This document shows, piece by piece, positions 1 to 6,665 of a stretch of 8,511 nt of DNA (positions are counted from its first letter, which is position 1; each line of letters begins with the position of its first letter). The position numbers and the translations under genes were made by a program. The notes under the pieces are model-generated. The model saw nothing but the letters and a program-made list of their open reading frames with translations, did no database searches and was not told the origin of the DNA. Origin of the DNA: Trueperaceae bacterium (lineage in GTDB: Bacteria > Deinococcota > Deinococci > Deinococcales > Trueperaceae); the NCBI GenBank assembly GCA_024636105.1, contig JAGXHO010000273.1, positions 1 through 8,511 on the forward strand, written 5' to 3'.

Positions 1-1391
1 GCACCACCCTCGACCCCGAGCGCGCCGCCGACGCCATGGCCCCCTACGCCGACGCCGGCCTCACCACCTTCGACATGGCCGACCACTACGGGAGCGCCGA
101 GATCATCGCCGGCACCTTCCAGCGGCGCCGCGCGGCGGGCGAGGTGCAGCTCCTCACCAAGTGGGTGCCCGAGCCGGGCCCGGTCAAGCGCGCCACCGTT
201 CAGGCGGCCGTCGATCGCGCGCGCTCGCGGCTCGGCGTCGAGCGCATCGACCTGCTGCAGTTCCATACCTGGGCGTACGACGACCCCAGCTGGATGGACG
301 CGCTCTTCCACCTGCAGGACCTGAAAGACGAAGGCGCCATCGGCGCGCTCGGGCTGACGAACTTCGACGCGGCGCACCTGCGCGTCGCGTGCGCGGCCGG
401 CGTCGAGATCGCCAGCAACCAGGTGGCGTACTCGCTCCTCGACCGCCGCGCGGCCGGCGACATGGTCGCCGTGTGCGAGCGCTACGGCGTGCAGCTGCTG
501 GGCTACGGCACCGTGGCCGGCGGGCTCCTGAGCGAGCGCTGGCTAGGCGCACCGGACCCGGCCGCCGGCGGCGCGCTCGAGACCTGGTCGCACCACAAGT
601 ACCGCCGCTTCGTCGAGGCCGCGGGCGGCTGGGACGCGTTCCAGGTGCTGCTGCAGGCCGTGAAGCGCGTGGCCGACGCCCATGGCGTGGCCATGGCGAC
701 GGTCGCCTCGCGCTTCGTGATCGAGCAGCCCCACGTCGCGGGCGTCATCGTCGGCGCGCGGCTGGGCAAGAGCGCCCACGTCGAGGACACGCTCGCGCTC
801 TTCACCTTCGAGTTGTCCGACGCCGATCGCGCGGCGCTCGACGCCGCCCTGACCGGCCTCACGCCCATCCCCGGCGACAGCGGCGACGAGTACCGCAAGC
901 CGCCGTTCCTGACCGCCTCCGGTGACCTGAGCCACCACGTGACGGCGTTCCCCGCGCCTTTCGAGGTGCGCGAGGGCGCGCGCGGGCGCCCGCGCGCCTT
1001 CACCGGCACCGTGTGGGAGGAGCGCGCCGGTTTCGCGCGCGCCATCCGCGTGGGCGACCGGGTGTTGGTCTCCGGCACGACCGCCACCCACGGCACCCGG
1101 CTGATCGGCGCGGGCGACGCCGAGGCGCAGACGCACGCCGCGATCGACAAGGTCGAGGGGGCGCTGCGCACGCTCGGAGCCTCGCTCGAGGACGTCGTGC
1201 GCACGCGGGTCTACGTCGCCGACGTCGCGGACGCCGAGGCCGTCACGCGCGCTCACGGACGCCGCTTCGGCGACGTCCAGCCGGCGAACACGCTCGTGCA
1301 GGCCCGACTGATCGGCGACGGCTACCTGGTCGAGGTCGAGGCGGAGGCGATCGTGCCGCCGGTGCCAACGGGGCGCCGGGTACCGCTCTAG
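1..1391 (+). CDS. Aldo/keto reductase fused to a C-terminal Rid (YjgF/YER057c/UK114) domain, 5'-truncated
   Basis: The reading frame is open from base 3, and the first Met (base 36) is internal. AKR enzymes place the catalytic Asp near residue 50 but here it is 13 residues after that Met, so the true start lies upstream of the window. Numbering from the Met at 36, residues 1-290 are an NAD(P)H-dependent AKR barrel with the whole tetrad visible: Asp13 and Tyr18 (FDMADHYG), Lys42 (LLTKW) and His77 (LLQFH). VIVGARLGKS near residue 238 fits the cofactor-phosphate loop. After a linker, residues about 323-442 form a Rid domain (GDRVLVSGTTATHG, LEDVVRTRVYVADV, PANTLVQARL). The position matching E. 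coli RidA Arg105 reads Asn418, as in Rid subfamilies without imine-deaminase activity. Glu433 matches Glu120. The substrate is unknown and the protein is probably cytosolic. The gene converges with the next one across 7 nt. Domain calls are firm; joint function is inference. Confidence 0.9.
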   Translation, partial: TTLDPERAADAMAPYADAGLTTFDMADHYGSAEIIAGTFQRRRAAGEVQLLTKWVPEPGPVKRATVQAAVDRARSRLGVERIDLLQFHTWAYDDPSWMDALFHLQDLKDEGAIGALGLTNFDAAHLRVACAAGVEIASNQVAYSLLDRRAAGDMVAVCERYGVQLLGYGTVAGGLLSERWLGAPDPAAGGALETWSHHKYRRFVEAAGGWDAFQVLLQAVKRVADAHGVAMATVASRFVIEQPHVAGVIVGARLGKSAHVEDTLALFTFELSDADRAALDAALTGLTPIPGDSGDEYRKPPFLTASGDLSHHVTAFPAPFEVREGARGRPRAFTGTVWEERAGFARAIRVGDRVLVSGTTATHGTRLIGAGDAEAQTHAAIDKVEGALRTLGASLEDVVRTRVYVADVADAEAVTRAHGRRFGDVQPANTLVQARLIGDGYLVEVEAEAIVPPVPTGRRVPL

Positions 1392-1398
1392 CAACGGC

Positions 1399-1953
1399 TC
1401 AAGTGGGTGGCCGGCCGATCCACCAACGCGCCTCGGCAGCCAGAACGCGCGCCATCCGTCGATCGGACGCCACCAATGAGCGCCACTCGTCGGCCGTGTA
1501 GACGACCAGGTCCGCGGGCACGGGGAGGTCGAGCGTCGACCACCTCGGATCGGTCGGTTCGGGGCGATGGGCGTGGACGACCGCGACCAGATCGAGATCG
1601 CTGCCGAACCCGTCGTCGCCGCGGGCGAACGAGCCGAAGCAGCCGATCGCCACGACGGAGGCGTCCGCGTGAGCAAGCCGTTCGGCCCAGGCGCGACCGG
1701 CGTCCAGCACCTTCGCCACGTCGATCAGGTCGGGCGGCGGTGCGACGCTCGCAGGCAACTCGGCGAGCAACCGCGCGACGACGTGCCCCCACGACTCCTG
1801 ACGGTGGTGCAGGTGCAGCGCCTTCACGGCCTTCTCGGCGGCCTGATGGGAGGCGAAGCAGGCCCAGTCGAACCGTCCCTCGGCGGCAGCGGCCTCGGCG
1901 TGCCCGAGGTCGTGCTCGGCCTGACGGAACCCGTCGCCGCTGCGGGCCGCCAT
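1399..1953 (-). CDS. Single-chain HEPN-MNT protein (HEPN domain plus minimal nucleotidyltransferase)
   Basis: 184 residues. The N-terminal half is an HEPN helical bundle: helix 1 near residues 10-22 (RQAEHDLGHAE) and the signature helix QAAEKAVKAL at 37-46. The C-terminal half is a minimal nucleotidyltransferase with the GSX10DXD motif intact: Gly107-Ser108, Asp119 and Asp121 (GSFARGDD then SDLDLV). In two-gene HEPN/MNT toxin-antitoxin pairs the MNT partner adenylylates the HEPN RNase; here both sit on one chain. The only R-x(4-6)-H spacing is Arg51-x5-His57, between helices 2 and 3 rather than at the end of the last helix. The HXY site adenylylated in HepT is absent, so RNase activity is doubtful. 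The start at 1953 is chosen for a GGAGGT site 6 nt upstream; in-frame ATG 1968 and GTG 1974 are alternatives. The gene lies 39 nt beyond the M24 stop but appears to have its own promoter. It could instead be a small-molecule nucleotidyltransferase. Confidence 0.85.
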   Translation of the reverse strand: MAARSGDGFRQAEHDLGHAEAAAAEGRFDWACFASHQAAEKAVKALHLHHRQESWGHVVARLLAELPASVAPPPDLIDVAKVLDAGRAWAERLAHADASVVAIGCFGSFARGDDGFGSDLDLVAVVHAHRPEPTDPRWSTLDLPVPADLVVYTADEWRSLVASDRRMARVLAAEARWWIGRPPT

Positions 1954-1959
1954 CGCCCC

Positions 1960-1965
1960 ACCTCC
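1960..1965 (-). promoter_or_regulatory. Strong Shine-Dalgarno site of the HEPN-MNT gene
   Basis: GGAGGT read on the minus strand, 6 nt before the ATG at 1953. It is the strongest ribosome-binding site in the window and decides in favour of that start over the in-frame ATG at 1968 and GTG at 1974. It lies inside the extra codons those longer forms would use. Confidence 0.75.
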
Positions 1966-1975
1966 CATCGCCACC

Positions 1976-1981
1976 AGACTA
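1976..1981 (-). promoter_or_regulatory. Candidate -10 element (TAGTCT) of the HEPN-MNT gene
   Basis: TAGTCT on the minus strand fits TANNNT and lies exactly 7 nt before an in-frame ATG at 1968. Transcription starting at about 1968 would give either a leaderless mRNA or a 15-nt leader carrying the GGAGGT site for the ATG at 1953. The -35 match is weak (CTGCCG at 1999-2004, 17-nt spacer). The element is in the gap after the M24 stop, so this gene could be expressed apart from the kyn genes. Confidence 0.45.
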
Positions 1982-1992
1982 GCGGGCCGCGC

Positions 1993-3213
1993 TCACACCG
2001 GCAGCGTCAGGCTCGCCAGGTCGCGCGGATACTCGGTCAGGAACTCGATGCCGTCCTCCGTGACGAGCACCGTGTCGGAATGGCGGAAGCCGCCCAGCCC
2101 CGGTACGTAGAGCCCGGGTTCGACCGAAAGCACCATGCCGGGCACCAGCTCGGTCGGATCGCCGACGTCCAGGAACGGCGCCTCGTGGATGCGTTGCCCG
2201 AGGCCGTGGCCCACGTGGTGGCGCCAGTGGTCCCACAGGCCGTGGCGCTCGATGTAGGCGCGGTGCGCGGCGTCGACGTCGGCGCCGCGCGCGCCCGGGC
2301 GGATCGCCTCGAACGACAGGTCCTGCAGCGCCAGCATGTGCTCGAAGAAGCGCCGCTGCTCGGCGTTGGGCGCGCCGAGGAACATGGTGCGCTCGAGCTC
2401 GCTCAGGTAGCCCCACACGTCGGCGCCGGCGCCGGTGACCAGGGTGTCGCCCTCGGCGAAGCGGAGGTCGGCGGCGAGGGCGTGCGGGAAGGCGCTCTCG
2501 GCGCCGATCTGGCCGCGGTAGATCGCGAGCGCGCCGTTGATCCAGCGGTTGCGCTGGCGGTAGCCCGGCCCCATGGCGGCGCGCAGCCGCTTGGTGGCCT
2601 CGGCGCAGGCGGCGCCCACCACCTCGGCCTCGGTCAGCCCGACCTGCGTGCCGTCCTGCAGCAGCCGGTGCGCCACCGCGCCCCAGCGCGCGCTCTCGCG
2701 GATCAGAGCCACCTCGTGCGCCGACTTGATCGCCATGGTCGCCTCGACGGCCGCCGTGACCGCAACGACCGTCAGGTGCGCCGAGAGCGGCCGCGGCACG
2801 TAGCCCATCACCGCGGGGTAGCCGTCGTGGTCGACGCCGACGCGCCGCGAGGCGAGCCCGTGTTCGTGGAGCCAGGCCACCAACCGGTCGATCGGATGGA
2901 CCTCGCCCGGGTACTCGGGGTACGCCACCACCGCGTCCGCATCGGACACGACCTCGGCGTGCTCCTTCTCCAGGCGCGGCACGAACAGCGTGCGCGACCC
3001 GTCGCGCCCCAGGACCGCGGCGATCGGCCGCTCGGTGGGGGCGAAGACGAAGCCGGTGAAATACTGGACGTACTGATCGTCGAACGCCACGACCGCGTCG
3101 ACGTCGTCCGCGAGGTGCGCGAACAGCGCGGGGACGCGTGCGGCGCGCTCCTCGCGGCGGATGGGGCCGATGGGGGAGGGGGTGCCGAGGGCAAGCGCAG
3201 GGTCGTGGGTCAT
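1993..3213 (-). CDS. M24 / creatinase-fold (pita-bread) protein with degenerate metal site
   Basis: 406 residues, a usual length for Xaa-Pro peptidase/prolidase/creatinase relatives. Residues about 20-155 form the creatinase-type N-terminal domain; about 165-400 form the pita-bread domain. Recognisable blocks are GYLSELERTMF (268-278), GHGLG with HEAPF (335-347), VEPGLY (364-369) and FRHSDTVLVTEDG (376-388). Compared with the five ligands of metal-dependent members (Asp, Asp, His, Glu, Glu), the first Asp is Gly261, the second is Glu272, and the last Glu is Ser379. Only His336 and Glu365 remain. A canonical two-metal aminopeptidase is therefore unlikely. Creatinase itself is a metal-independent hydrolase of this fold, so hydrolysis of a C-N bond in a small molecule is plausible. 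The ATG at 3213 follows the kynU stop by 36 nt with no clear Shine-Dalgarno site. It is probably co-transcribed with kynB-kynU. Substrate unknown. Confidence 0.87.
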   Translation of the reverse strand: MTHDPALALGTPSPIGPIRREERAARVPALFAHLADDVDAVVAFDDQYVQYFTGFVFAPTERPIAAVLGRDGSRTLFVPRLEKEHAEVVSDADAVVAYPEYPGEVHPIDRLVAWLHEHGLASRRVGVDHDGYPAVMGYVPRPLSAHLTVVAVTAAVEATMAIKSAHEVALIRESARWGAVAHRLLQDGTQVGLTEAEVVGAACAEATKRLRAAMGPGYRQRNRWINGALAIYRGQIGAESAFPHALAADLRFAEGDTLVTGAGADVWGYLSELERTMFLGAPNAEQRRFFEHMLALQDLSFEAIRPGARGADVDAAHRAYIERHGLWDHWRHHVGHGLGQRIHEAPFLDVGDPTELVPGMVLSVEPGLYVPGLGGFRHSDTVLVTEDGIEFLTEYPRDLASLTLPV

Positions 3214-3249
3214 GGTCGGTCGATCATCCCACGGGGTGGACGCTGCGGG

Positions 3250-4461
3250 TCAGCCGATCGGACCGTCCCGCGGCTCGTCGCGGTGCGCGCCGGAATCGAG
3301 CAGCTCGCGCAGCACCGCCACGGCCCGGTCGAGGTCGGCGTCGGTCGTGTAGAAGGCCACCGGCGCCAGCCGCAGCACGTCGGGCCGGCGGTAGTCGGGG
3401 ATGACGCCGCGGCGTCGGAGGGCCTTGGAGAGCTGCGCCGACTCGGGGTGGCGCAGCGCCACGTGGCCGCCGCGGCGCTCGTGGGCGCGCGGCGTGACGA
3501 CCTCGAGCTCGGGCAGGTCCGCGTCGACGCGGGCGATCAGCGCGTCGGTCAACTCGAGCGAGCGCGCGCGCACGGCCGCGATCGGCGTCTCCTCGAACAG
3601 CGCCAGCGCCCCCTCGAGCCCGGCCAGCGACAGGATCGGCGGGGTGCCCAGCTGGAACGCGCCGGCGCCGGCGGCCTTGGTGAAGGTGGGGTCCATGGCG
3701 AACTGGCTCGCCTTGTCGTGGCCCCACCAGCCGCGCAGCGCGGGCACGGCGTCGTGGTGCCGGCGGTGGACGAAGAGGCCGCCCGGGGCGCCGGGACCAC
3801 CGTTGAGGTACTTGTACGAGCACCACGCAGCCACGTCGACGCCGTCCTCGTGGAAGGCGTGCGGCAGCGCGCCGATCGAGTGCGCCGCGTCCCAGCCGAC
3901 CAGCGCGCCGCGCTCGCGCCCGACGCGTGTCCAGCGCGCCACGTCGAGCGCCTGGCCCGAGCGGTATAGCACGGTCGGCAGCCAGGCGAAGGCGACCTCG
4001 TCGGTGAAGGCGGCGTCCAGGTCGGCGTCGTCGAGCGTGTGCCCGTCGCGCGAGGGCACCAGGCGCAGCTCGACGCCGCGCAGCTCGGCCCAGGATTGCA
4101 GGGCGTGCAGGTCGGTCGGGAAGTCGAGCTCGGTCGCAAGCAGGTGGCGACGGCGCCCCTCCGGCCGATGGAAGGTAGCGAGCAACGCGTGCAGGTTGAC
4201 GGTGATCGAGGCCGTCGCGACCACCTCGTCGGCGTGCGCGCCCACCAGCCGGCCGATCGCCGGCGAGAGCCGCTCCGCGAGCCCGAACCAGTCGTCCCAC
4301 GCGCCCACGCCGTAGACGTGCCACTGGCGCATGCGGCGCTCGACCGCGGCTTGCGCGGCGTAGCTGAGGGGGCCGAGCGAGTTGCCGTCGAGGTAGACGC
4401 CTTTGGGGAGCAGGAACGCGTCGGTGAAGGGGAGGGAGCGCACGGCGGGAGGGTACCGCAT
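3250..4461 (-). CDS. kynU: Kynureninase
   Basis: PLP-dependent, cytosolic; cleaves L-kynurenine to anthranilate and L-alanine. The 403 residues match the family. Hallmarks in order are VYLDGNSLG (22-30), the FPTD block (114-117), the PLP-contacting GWDAAHS with Asp191 and His194, the Schiff-base Lys217 in SYKYLNGGPG (215-224), GWWGH (244-248), FQLGTPP (269-275) and a late Arg364 in VLRLAP that fits the substrate-carboxylate arginine. The same frame stays open far upstream with no stop, but the sequence before residue 1 is antisense-like to kynB and glmM. The ATG at 4461 is the only sensible start and gives a normal N-terminus, although no Shine-Dalgarno site precedes it. It begins 32 nt after the kynB stop, which supports co-transcription. 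Function is secure; the exact start is moderately sure. Confidence 0.95.
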   Translation of the reverse strand: MRYPPAVRSLPFTDAFLLPKGVYLDGNSLGPLSYAAQAAVERRMRQWHVYGVGAWDDWFGLAERLSPAIGRLVGAHADEVVATASITVNLHALLATFHRPEGRRRHLLATELDFPTDLHALQSWAELRGVELRLVPSRDGHTLDDADLDAAFTDEVAFAWLPTVLYRSGQALDVARWTRVGRERGALVGWDAAHSIGALPHAFHEDGVDVAAWCSYKYLNGGPGAPGGLFVHRRHHDAVPALRGWWGHDKASQFAMDPTFTKAAGAGAFQLGTPPILSLAGLEGALALFEETPIAAVRARSLELTDALIARVDADLPELEVVTPRAHERRGGHVALRHPESAQLSKALRRRGVIPDYRRPDVLRLAPVAFYTTDADLDRAVAVLRELLDSGAHRDEPRDGPIG

Positions 4462-4493
4462 CGGCGTCGGCGCGCCATCGATGCGGGCCGTCG

Positions 4494-5138
4494 TCAGCGC
4501 GTCGGCCAGGGCCGCAACACGGCCCGCGCCGGCGACGCGTCGGCCTCGGGCAGCGACAGCGGCAGGCACAGCAGCTCGTAGCGCCCCCGGGCCACGCGAG
4601 CGAGCGCCAGCCCTTCGAGGATCGCGACGTCGTGCGCGGCGCACGCCGCGTGGGCCGGCAGGTCCTTGGAGGTGAGCGGGTCGACGCTCGGGGCGTCGGT
4701 GCCGAGGAGCCGCACGCCGTGGGCCGCAGCCCACGCGACCGCACCGGGATCGAGGGCGCGGAAGTCGACCGGGAAGGTGGCGCCCCAGTCGTCGCTCTGC
4801 CCGGTGTGCAGGAGCAGCCGGGCCGGAGGTGCGTCGGCGCCGGCGGCGGCCACGGCGGCCTCGAGCGCCGCCGCCGTCACGATAGGCGCATCGCCGCGGA
4901 CGTCCACCACGAGCGCCTCGCCCAACCAGCGCTCGAGGTCGAGGCCGCCCAAGCGCACGCCGTCGTCGTCGTAGTGCCAGGGGGCATCGACGTGGGTGCC
5001 GACGTGCAGGCTGCCGCTCAGGCTGCCGACGTTGACGCTCGACCCCTCGGCGATGCGCCCGTTCACGCGGATCTCGAGCGGCGCGTCGCCCGGCCAGGTC
5101 GGGTGGCCGTCGCGCAGCTCGCGGGTGACGTCGATCAC
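4494..5138 (-). CDS. kynB: Kynurenine formamidase (arylformamidase), cyclase family
   Basis: Hydrolyses N-formyl-L-kynurenine to L-kynurenine and formate, the step before KynU. The 214 residues fit bacterial KynB (about 210). The metal motif is complete: His45, His49, Asp51 and His55 in LHVGTHVDAPWH. His163 and Glu175 (PAHAAC then AILEGL) have the 12-residue spacing of the remaining zinc-site pair. The N-terminal IDVTREL and WPGD blocks and GTDAPSVDPL (146-155) are also typical. The GTG start at 5138 is chosen because it places the IDVTREL strand at the N-terminus and overlaps the glmM TGA by four bases (GTGA), a layout that implies translational coupling. No separate Shine-Dalgarno site or promoter is visible. 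The overlap with glmM and the adjacent kynU make this one transcription unit. Confidence 0.94.
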   Translation of the reverse strand: MIDVTRELRDGHPTWPGDAPLEIRVNGRIAEGSSVNVGSLSGSLHVGTHVDAPWHYDDDGVRLGGLDLERWLGEALVVDVRGDAPIVTAAALEAAVAAAGADAPPARLLLHTGQSDDWGATFPVDFRALDPGAVAWAAAHGVRLLGTDAPSVDPLTSKDLPAHAACAAHDVAILEGLALARVARGRYELLCLPLSLPEADASPARAVLRPWPTR

Positions 5139-6556
5139 GAGGGTCGGGCTTCGTTGGCGCCCGTGCCCGCCGACGGCGTCGCGACCGCTGCGCTCGCGCC
5201 CTGCGAGGCGGCGCGGCGCACGGCATCGGCGACGTGCTCCGACCATTGCGCCACCTGAGCGTCGGTGGCGGCTTCGACCATCACCCGCACCAATGACTCC
5301 GTGCCCGAGGGGCGCACGTTGACGCGCCCATCGGCGCCGAGCGCGGCCTCGACGTCGGCGACGGCCGCGAGCACCGCCGGGTCGGCGGCGAGCTGCGCCT
5401 TGACGCCGTGCGGCACGGGGATGTTGATCAGCGTCTGAGGGAAGCTGGGGATGCGGTCCATCCACGCTTCGAGCGGCACGCCCGAGGCGCGGCAGGCGGC
5501 CAACGTCTGCAGCGCGGTCAGGATGCCGTCGCCGGTCGGCGCCTTGTCCAGGAACAGCACGTGGCCCGACTGCTCGCCGCCGAGGCGCCATCCGGCGCTG
5601 AGCAGCTTCTCGTGCACGTAGCGGTCGCCGACCTGCACGCGGTGCAGCGCCACGCCTTCGCTCGCGAGGAAGCGCTCGGTCCCGAGGTTGGTCATCTGGG
5701 TGGCGACGACGTTCGCATCGCCGCGCACGAGTGCGTTGATCGCGATCATGTGGTCGCCGGTGACCAGCCGCCCGCGGCGGTCGACGAGCAGGACGCGGTC
5801 GGCGTCGCCGTCGAAGGTGACGCCGACGTCGAAGCCGCCGCGCAGGACGCGCTCGCGCACGGCCTCGGGGTGGGTGCTGCCGCACGAGGCGTTGATGTTC
5901 AGGCCGTCGGGTTTGGCGGCGGCGACCTCGAGGCGGGCGCCGATCTGCTCGAACACCCGCGGGGCGATCCGGTAGGCGGCGCCGTTCGCGCAGTCGAGCG
6001 CGACCCGCAGCCCGTCGAGGAACGGGGCGTTGCCCAACAGGAAGCGCACGTAGTGCCCGTCCTCGAAGCGGTAGCGGCGCACCTCGCCCAGGTGGGCGCC
6101 CGTGCGTTCGTCGCCGCCGAGCGCCGCGACGCTGCCGCGGTCGAGGGCGTTCATCCGCGCTTCGAGGGCTTCCTCCTCGGCATCGGCCAGCTTCGCGCCG
6201 TCGGCACCGAACAGCTTGAGGCCGTTGTCCTCGAACGGGTTGTGCGACGCGCTGACGACGATGCCGGCGGCCGCTTCCAACGCGCGGACCAGGTGGCTGA
6301 CGCCGGGGGTGGGCATGACGCCCAGGTCGACGACGTCGGCGCCGCCCGCGTTGAGGCCTGCGGTGACGGCGGAAGCGAGCATCGGTCCGGATCGGCGGGT
6401 GTCGCGACCGACCACGACGACGGGTCGATCGGTGCCGCGGTCGCGCAGGTGCTCGGCGGTGGCGAGGCCGAGCATGAGGGCGAACGGGGCCGTCATCGGC
6501 GTTCGACCGGCGACGCCGCGGATGCCGTCCGTGCCGAACAGGTGGCGGGTGGACAT
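5135..6556 (-). CDS. glmM: Phosphoglucosamine mutase
   Basis: Interconverts glucosamine 6-phosphate and glucosamine 1-phosphate on the cytosolic route to UDP-GlcNAc and peptidoglycan. All alpha-D-phosphohexomutase landmarks are present: FGTDGIRG (7-14), the phosphoserine loop SASHNP with Ser104, the Mg-binding DGDADR (249-254, Asp249, Asp251, Asp253), the sugar-binding GEQSG (327-331) and the phosphate-binding RPSGTE (415-420). At 473 residues it is slightly longer than the usual 445 or so; the excess is an Ala/Ser/Gly-rich tail after about residue 448. The ATG at 6556 starts exactly at the conserved N-terminus and sits 7 nt after a TAGAGT hexamer, which suggests a leaderless mRNA. It heads the glmM-kynB-kynU-M24 unit and overlaps kynB by 4 nt. 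The expected cell-wall or c-di-AMP neighbours (cdaA, ybbR) are absent. Confidence 0.97.
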   Translation of the reverse strand: MSTRHLFGTDGIRGVAGRTPMTAPFALMLGLATAEHLRDRGTDRPVVVVGRDTRRSGPMLASAVTAGLNAGGADVVDLGVMPTPGVSHLVRALEAAAGIVVSASHNPFEDNGLKLFGADGAKLADAEEEALEARMNALDRGSVAALGGDERTGAHLGEVRRYRFEDGHYVRFLLGNAPFLDGLRVALDCANGAAYRIAPRVFEQIGARLEVAAAKPDGLNINASCGSTHPEAVRERVLRGGFDVGVTFDGDADRVLLVDRRGRLVTGDHMIAINALVRGDANVVATQMTNLGTERFLASEGVALHRVQVGDRYVHEKLLSAGWRLGGEQSGHVLFLDKAPTGDGILTALQTLAACRASGVPLEAWMDRIPSFPQTLINIPVPHGVKAQLAADPAVLAAVADVEAALGADGRVNVRPSGTESLVRVMVEAATDAQVAQWSEHVADAVRRAASQGASAAVATPSAGTGANEARPS

Positions 6557-6563
6557 ACCGACT

Positions 6564-6591
6564 ACTCTACTTCGCTACCTCGCCGTGCGAA
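6564..6591 (-). promoter_or_regulatory. Candidate promoter of the glmM-kynB-kynU unit (leaderless type)
   Basis: On the minus strand a -35-like TTCGCA (6586-6591, four matches to TTGACA) and a -10-like TAGAGT (6564-6569) are separated by 16 nt. Only 7 nt separate the -10 from the glmM ATG, so transcription should begin at or next to the A of the start codon. No Shine-Dalgarno site at a normal distance is seen, consistent with leaderless translation. Confidence 0.6.
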
Positions 6592-6606
6592 CGCCACCCG
6601 GGGCGG

Positions 6607-6618
6607 GCGCGGCCGCGC
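6607..6618. repeat. 12-bp perfect palindrome in the divergent promoter region
   Basis: GCGCGGCCGCGC equals its own reverse complement. It lies between the outward-facing promoters of glmM and the plus-strand unknown gene, 16 bp upstream of the glmM -35-like element. It could be an operator, but palindromes arise easily in sequence made almost only of G and C. Apart from this and the promoter elements I see nothing in 6557-6672. Confidence 0.3.
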
Positions 6619-6659
6619 GACCGATGCAACCGGCGGGGACGAGACCCAGGCCGGGGGTG

Positions 6660-6665
6660 TAGGCT
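6660..6665 (+). promoter_or_regulatory. Candidate -10 element (TAGGCT) of the plus-strand unknown gene
   Basis: TAGGCT fits TANNNT and ends exactly 7 nt before the ATG at 6673, the same geometry as the glmM start. A weak -35 candidate is GGGACG at 6636-6641 (18-nt spacer, matches only in the GAC core). No Shine-Dalgarno site lies between the element and the ATG, so a leaderless mRNA is expected. Confidence 0.5.

Noticed and set aside
1392..1398. A bidirectional terminator between the converging AKR-Rid and HEPN-MNT genes.
   Set aside because: Only 7 nt separate the stops, and I found no convincing stem with a T-run there or just inside either gene end.
1780..1803. Arg51-x5-His57 of the HEPN domain as a definite RNase active site.
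   Set aside because: The spacing fits R-x(4-6)-H, but it lies between helices 2 and 3 rather than in the usual last helix, and the pair may simply reflect the conserved GH position. Kept only as a possibility.
1972..1974. GTG at 1974 as start of the HEPN-MNT gene.
   Set aside because: It has no ribosome-binding site, whereas ATG 1953 has GGAGGT at ideal spacing and ATG 1968 has the -10 element at 7 nt.
1567..3969. A very long plus-strand open frame (800 codons) antisense to the HEPN-MNT, M24 and kynU genes.
   Set aside because: Its product is low-complexity, rich in Arg, Gly, Ala, Val and His, with no domain. It lies opposite three genes with clear family motifs. Long antisense frames without stops are expected at this GC content.
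4462..5226. Upstream extension of the kynureninase frame giving a 658-residue protein.
   Set aside because: The added part is Arg/Ala-rich and is an out-of-frame reading of kynB and the end of glmM. Kynureninase homology begins just after the ATG at 4461, and 403 residues is the normal length.
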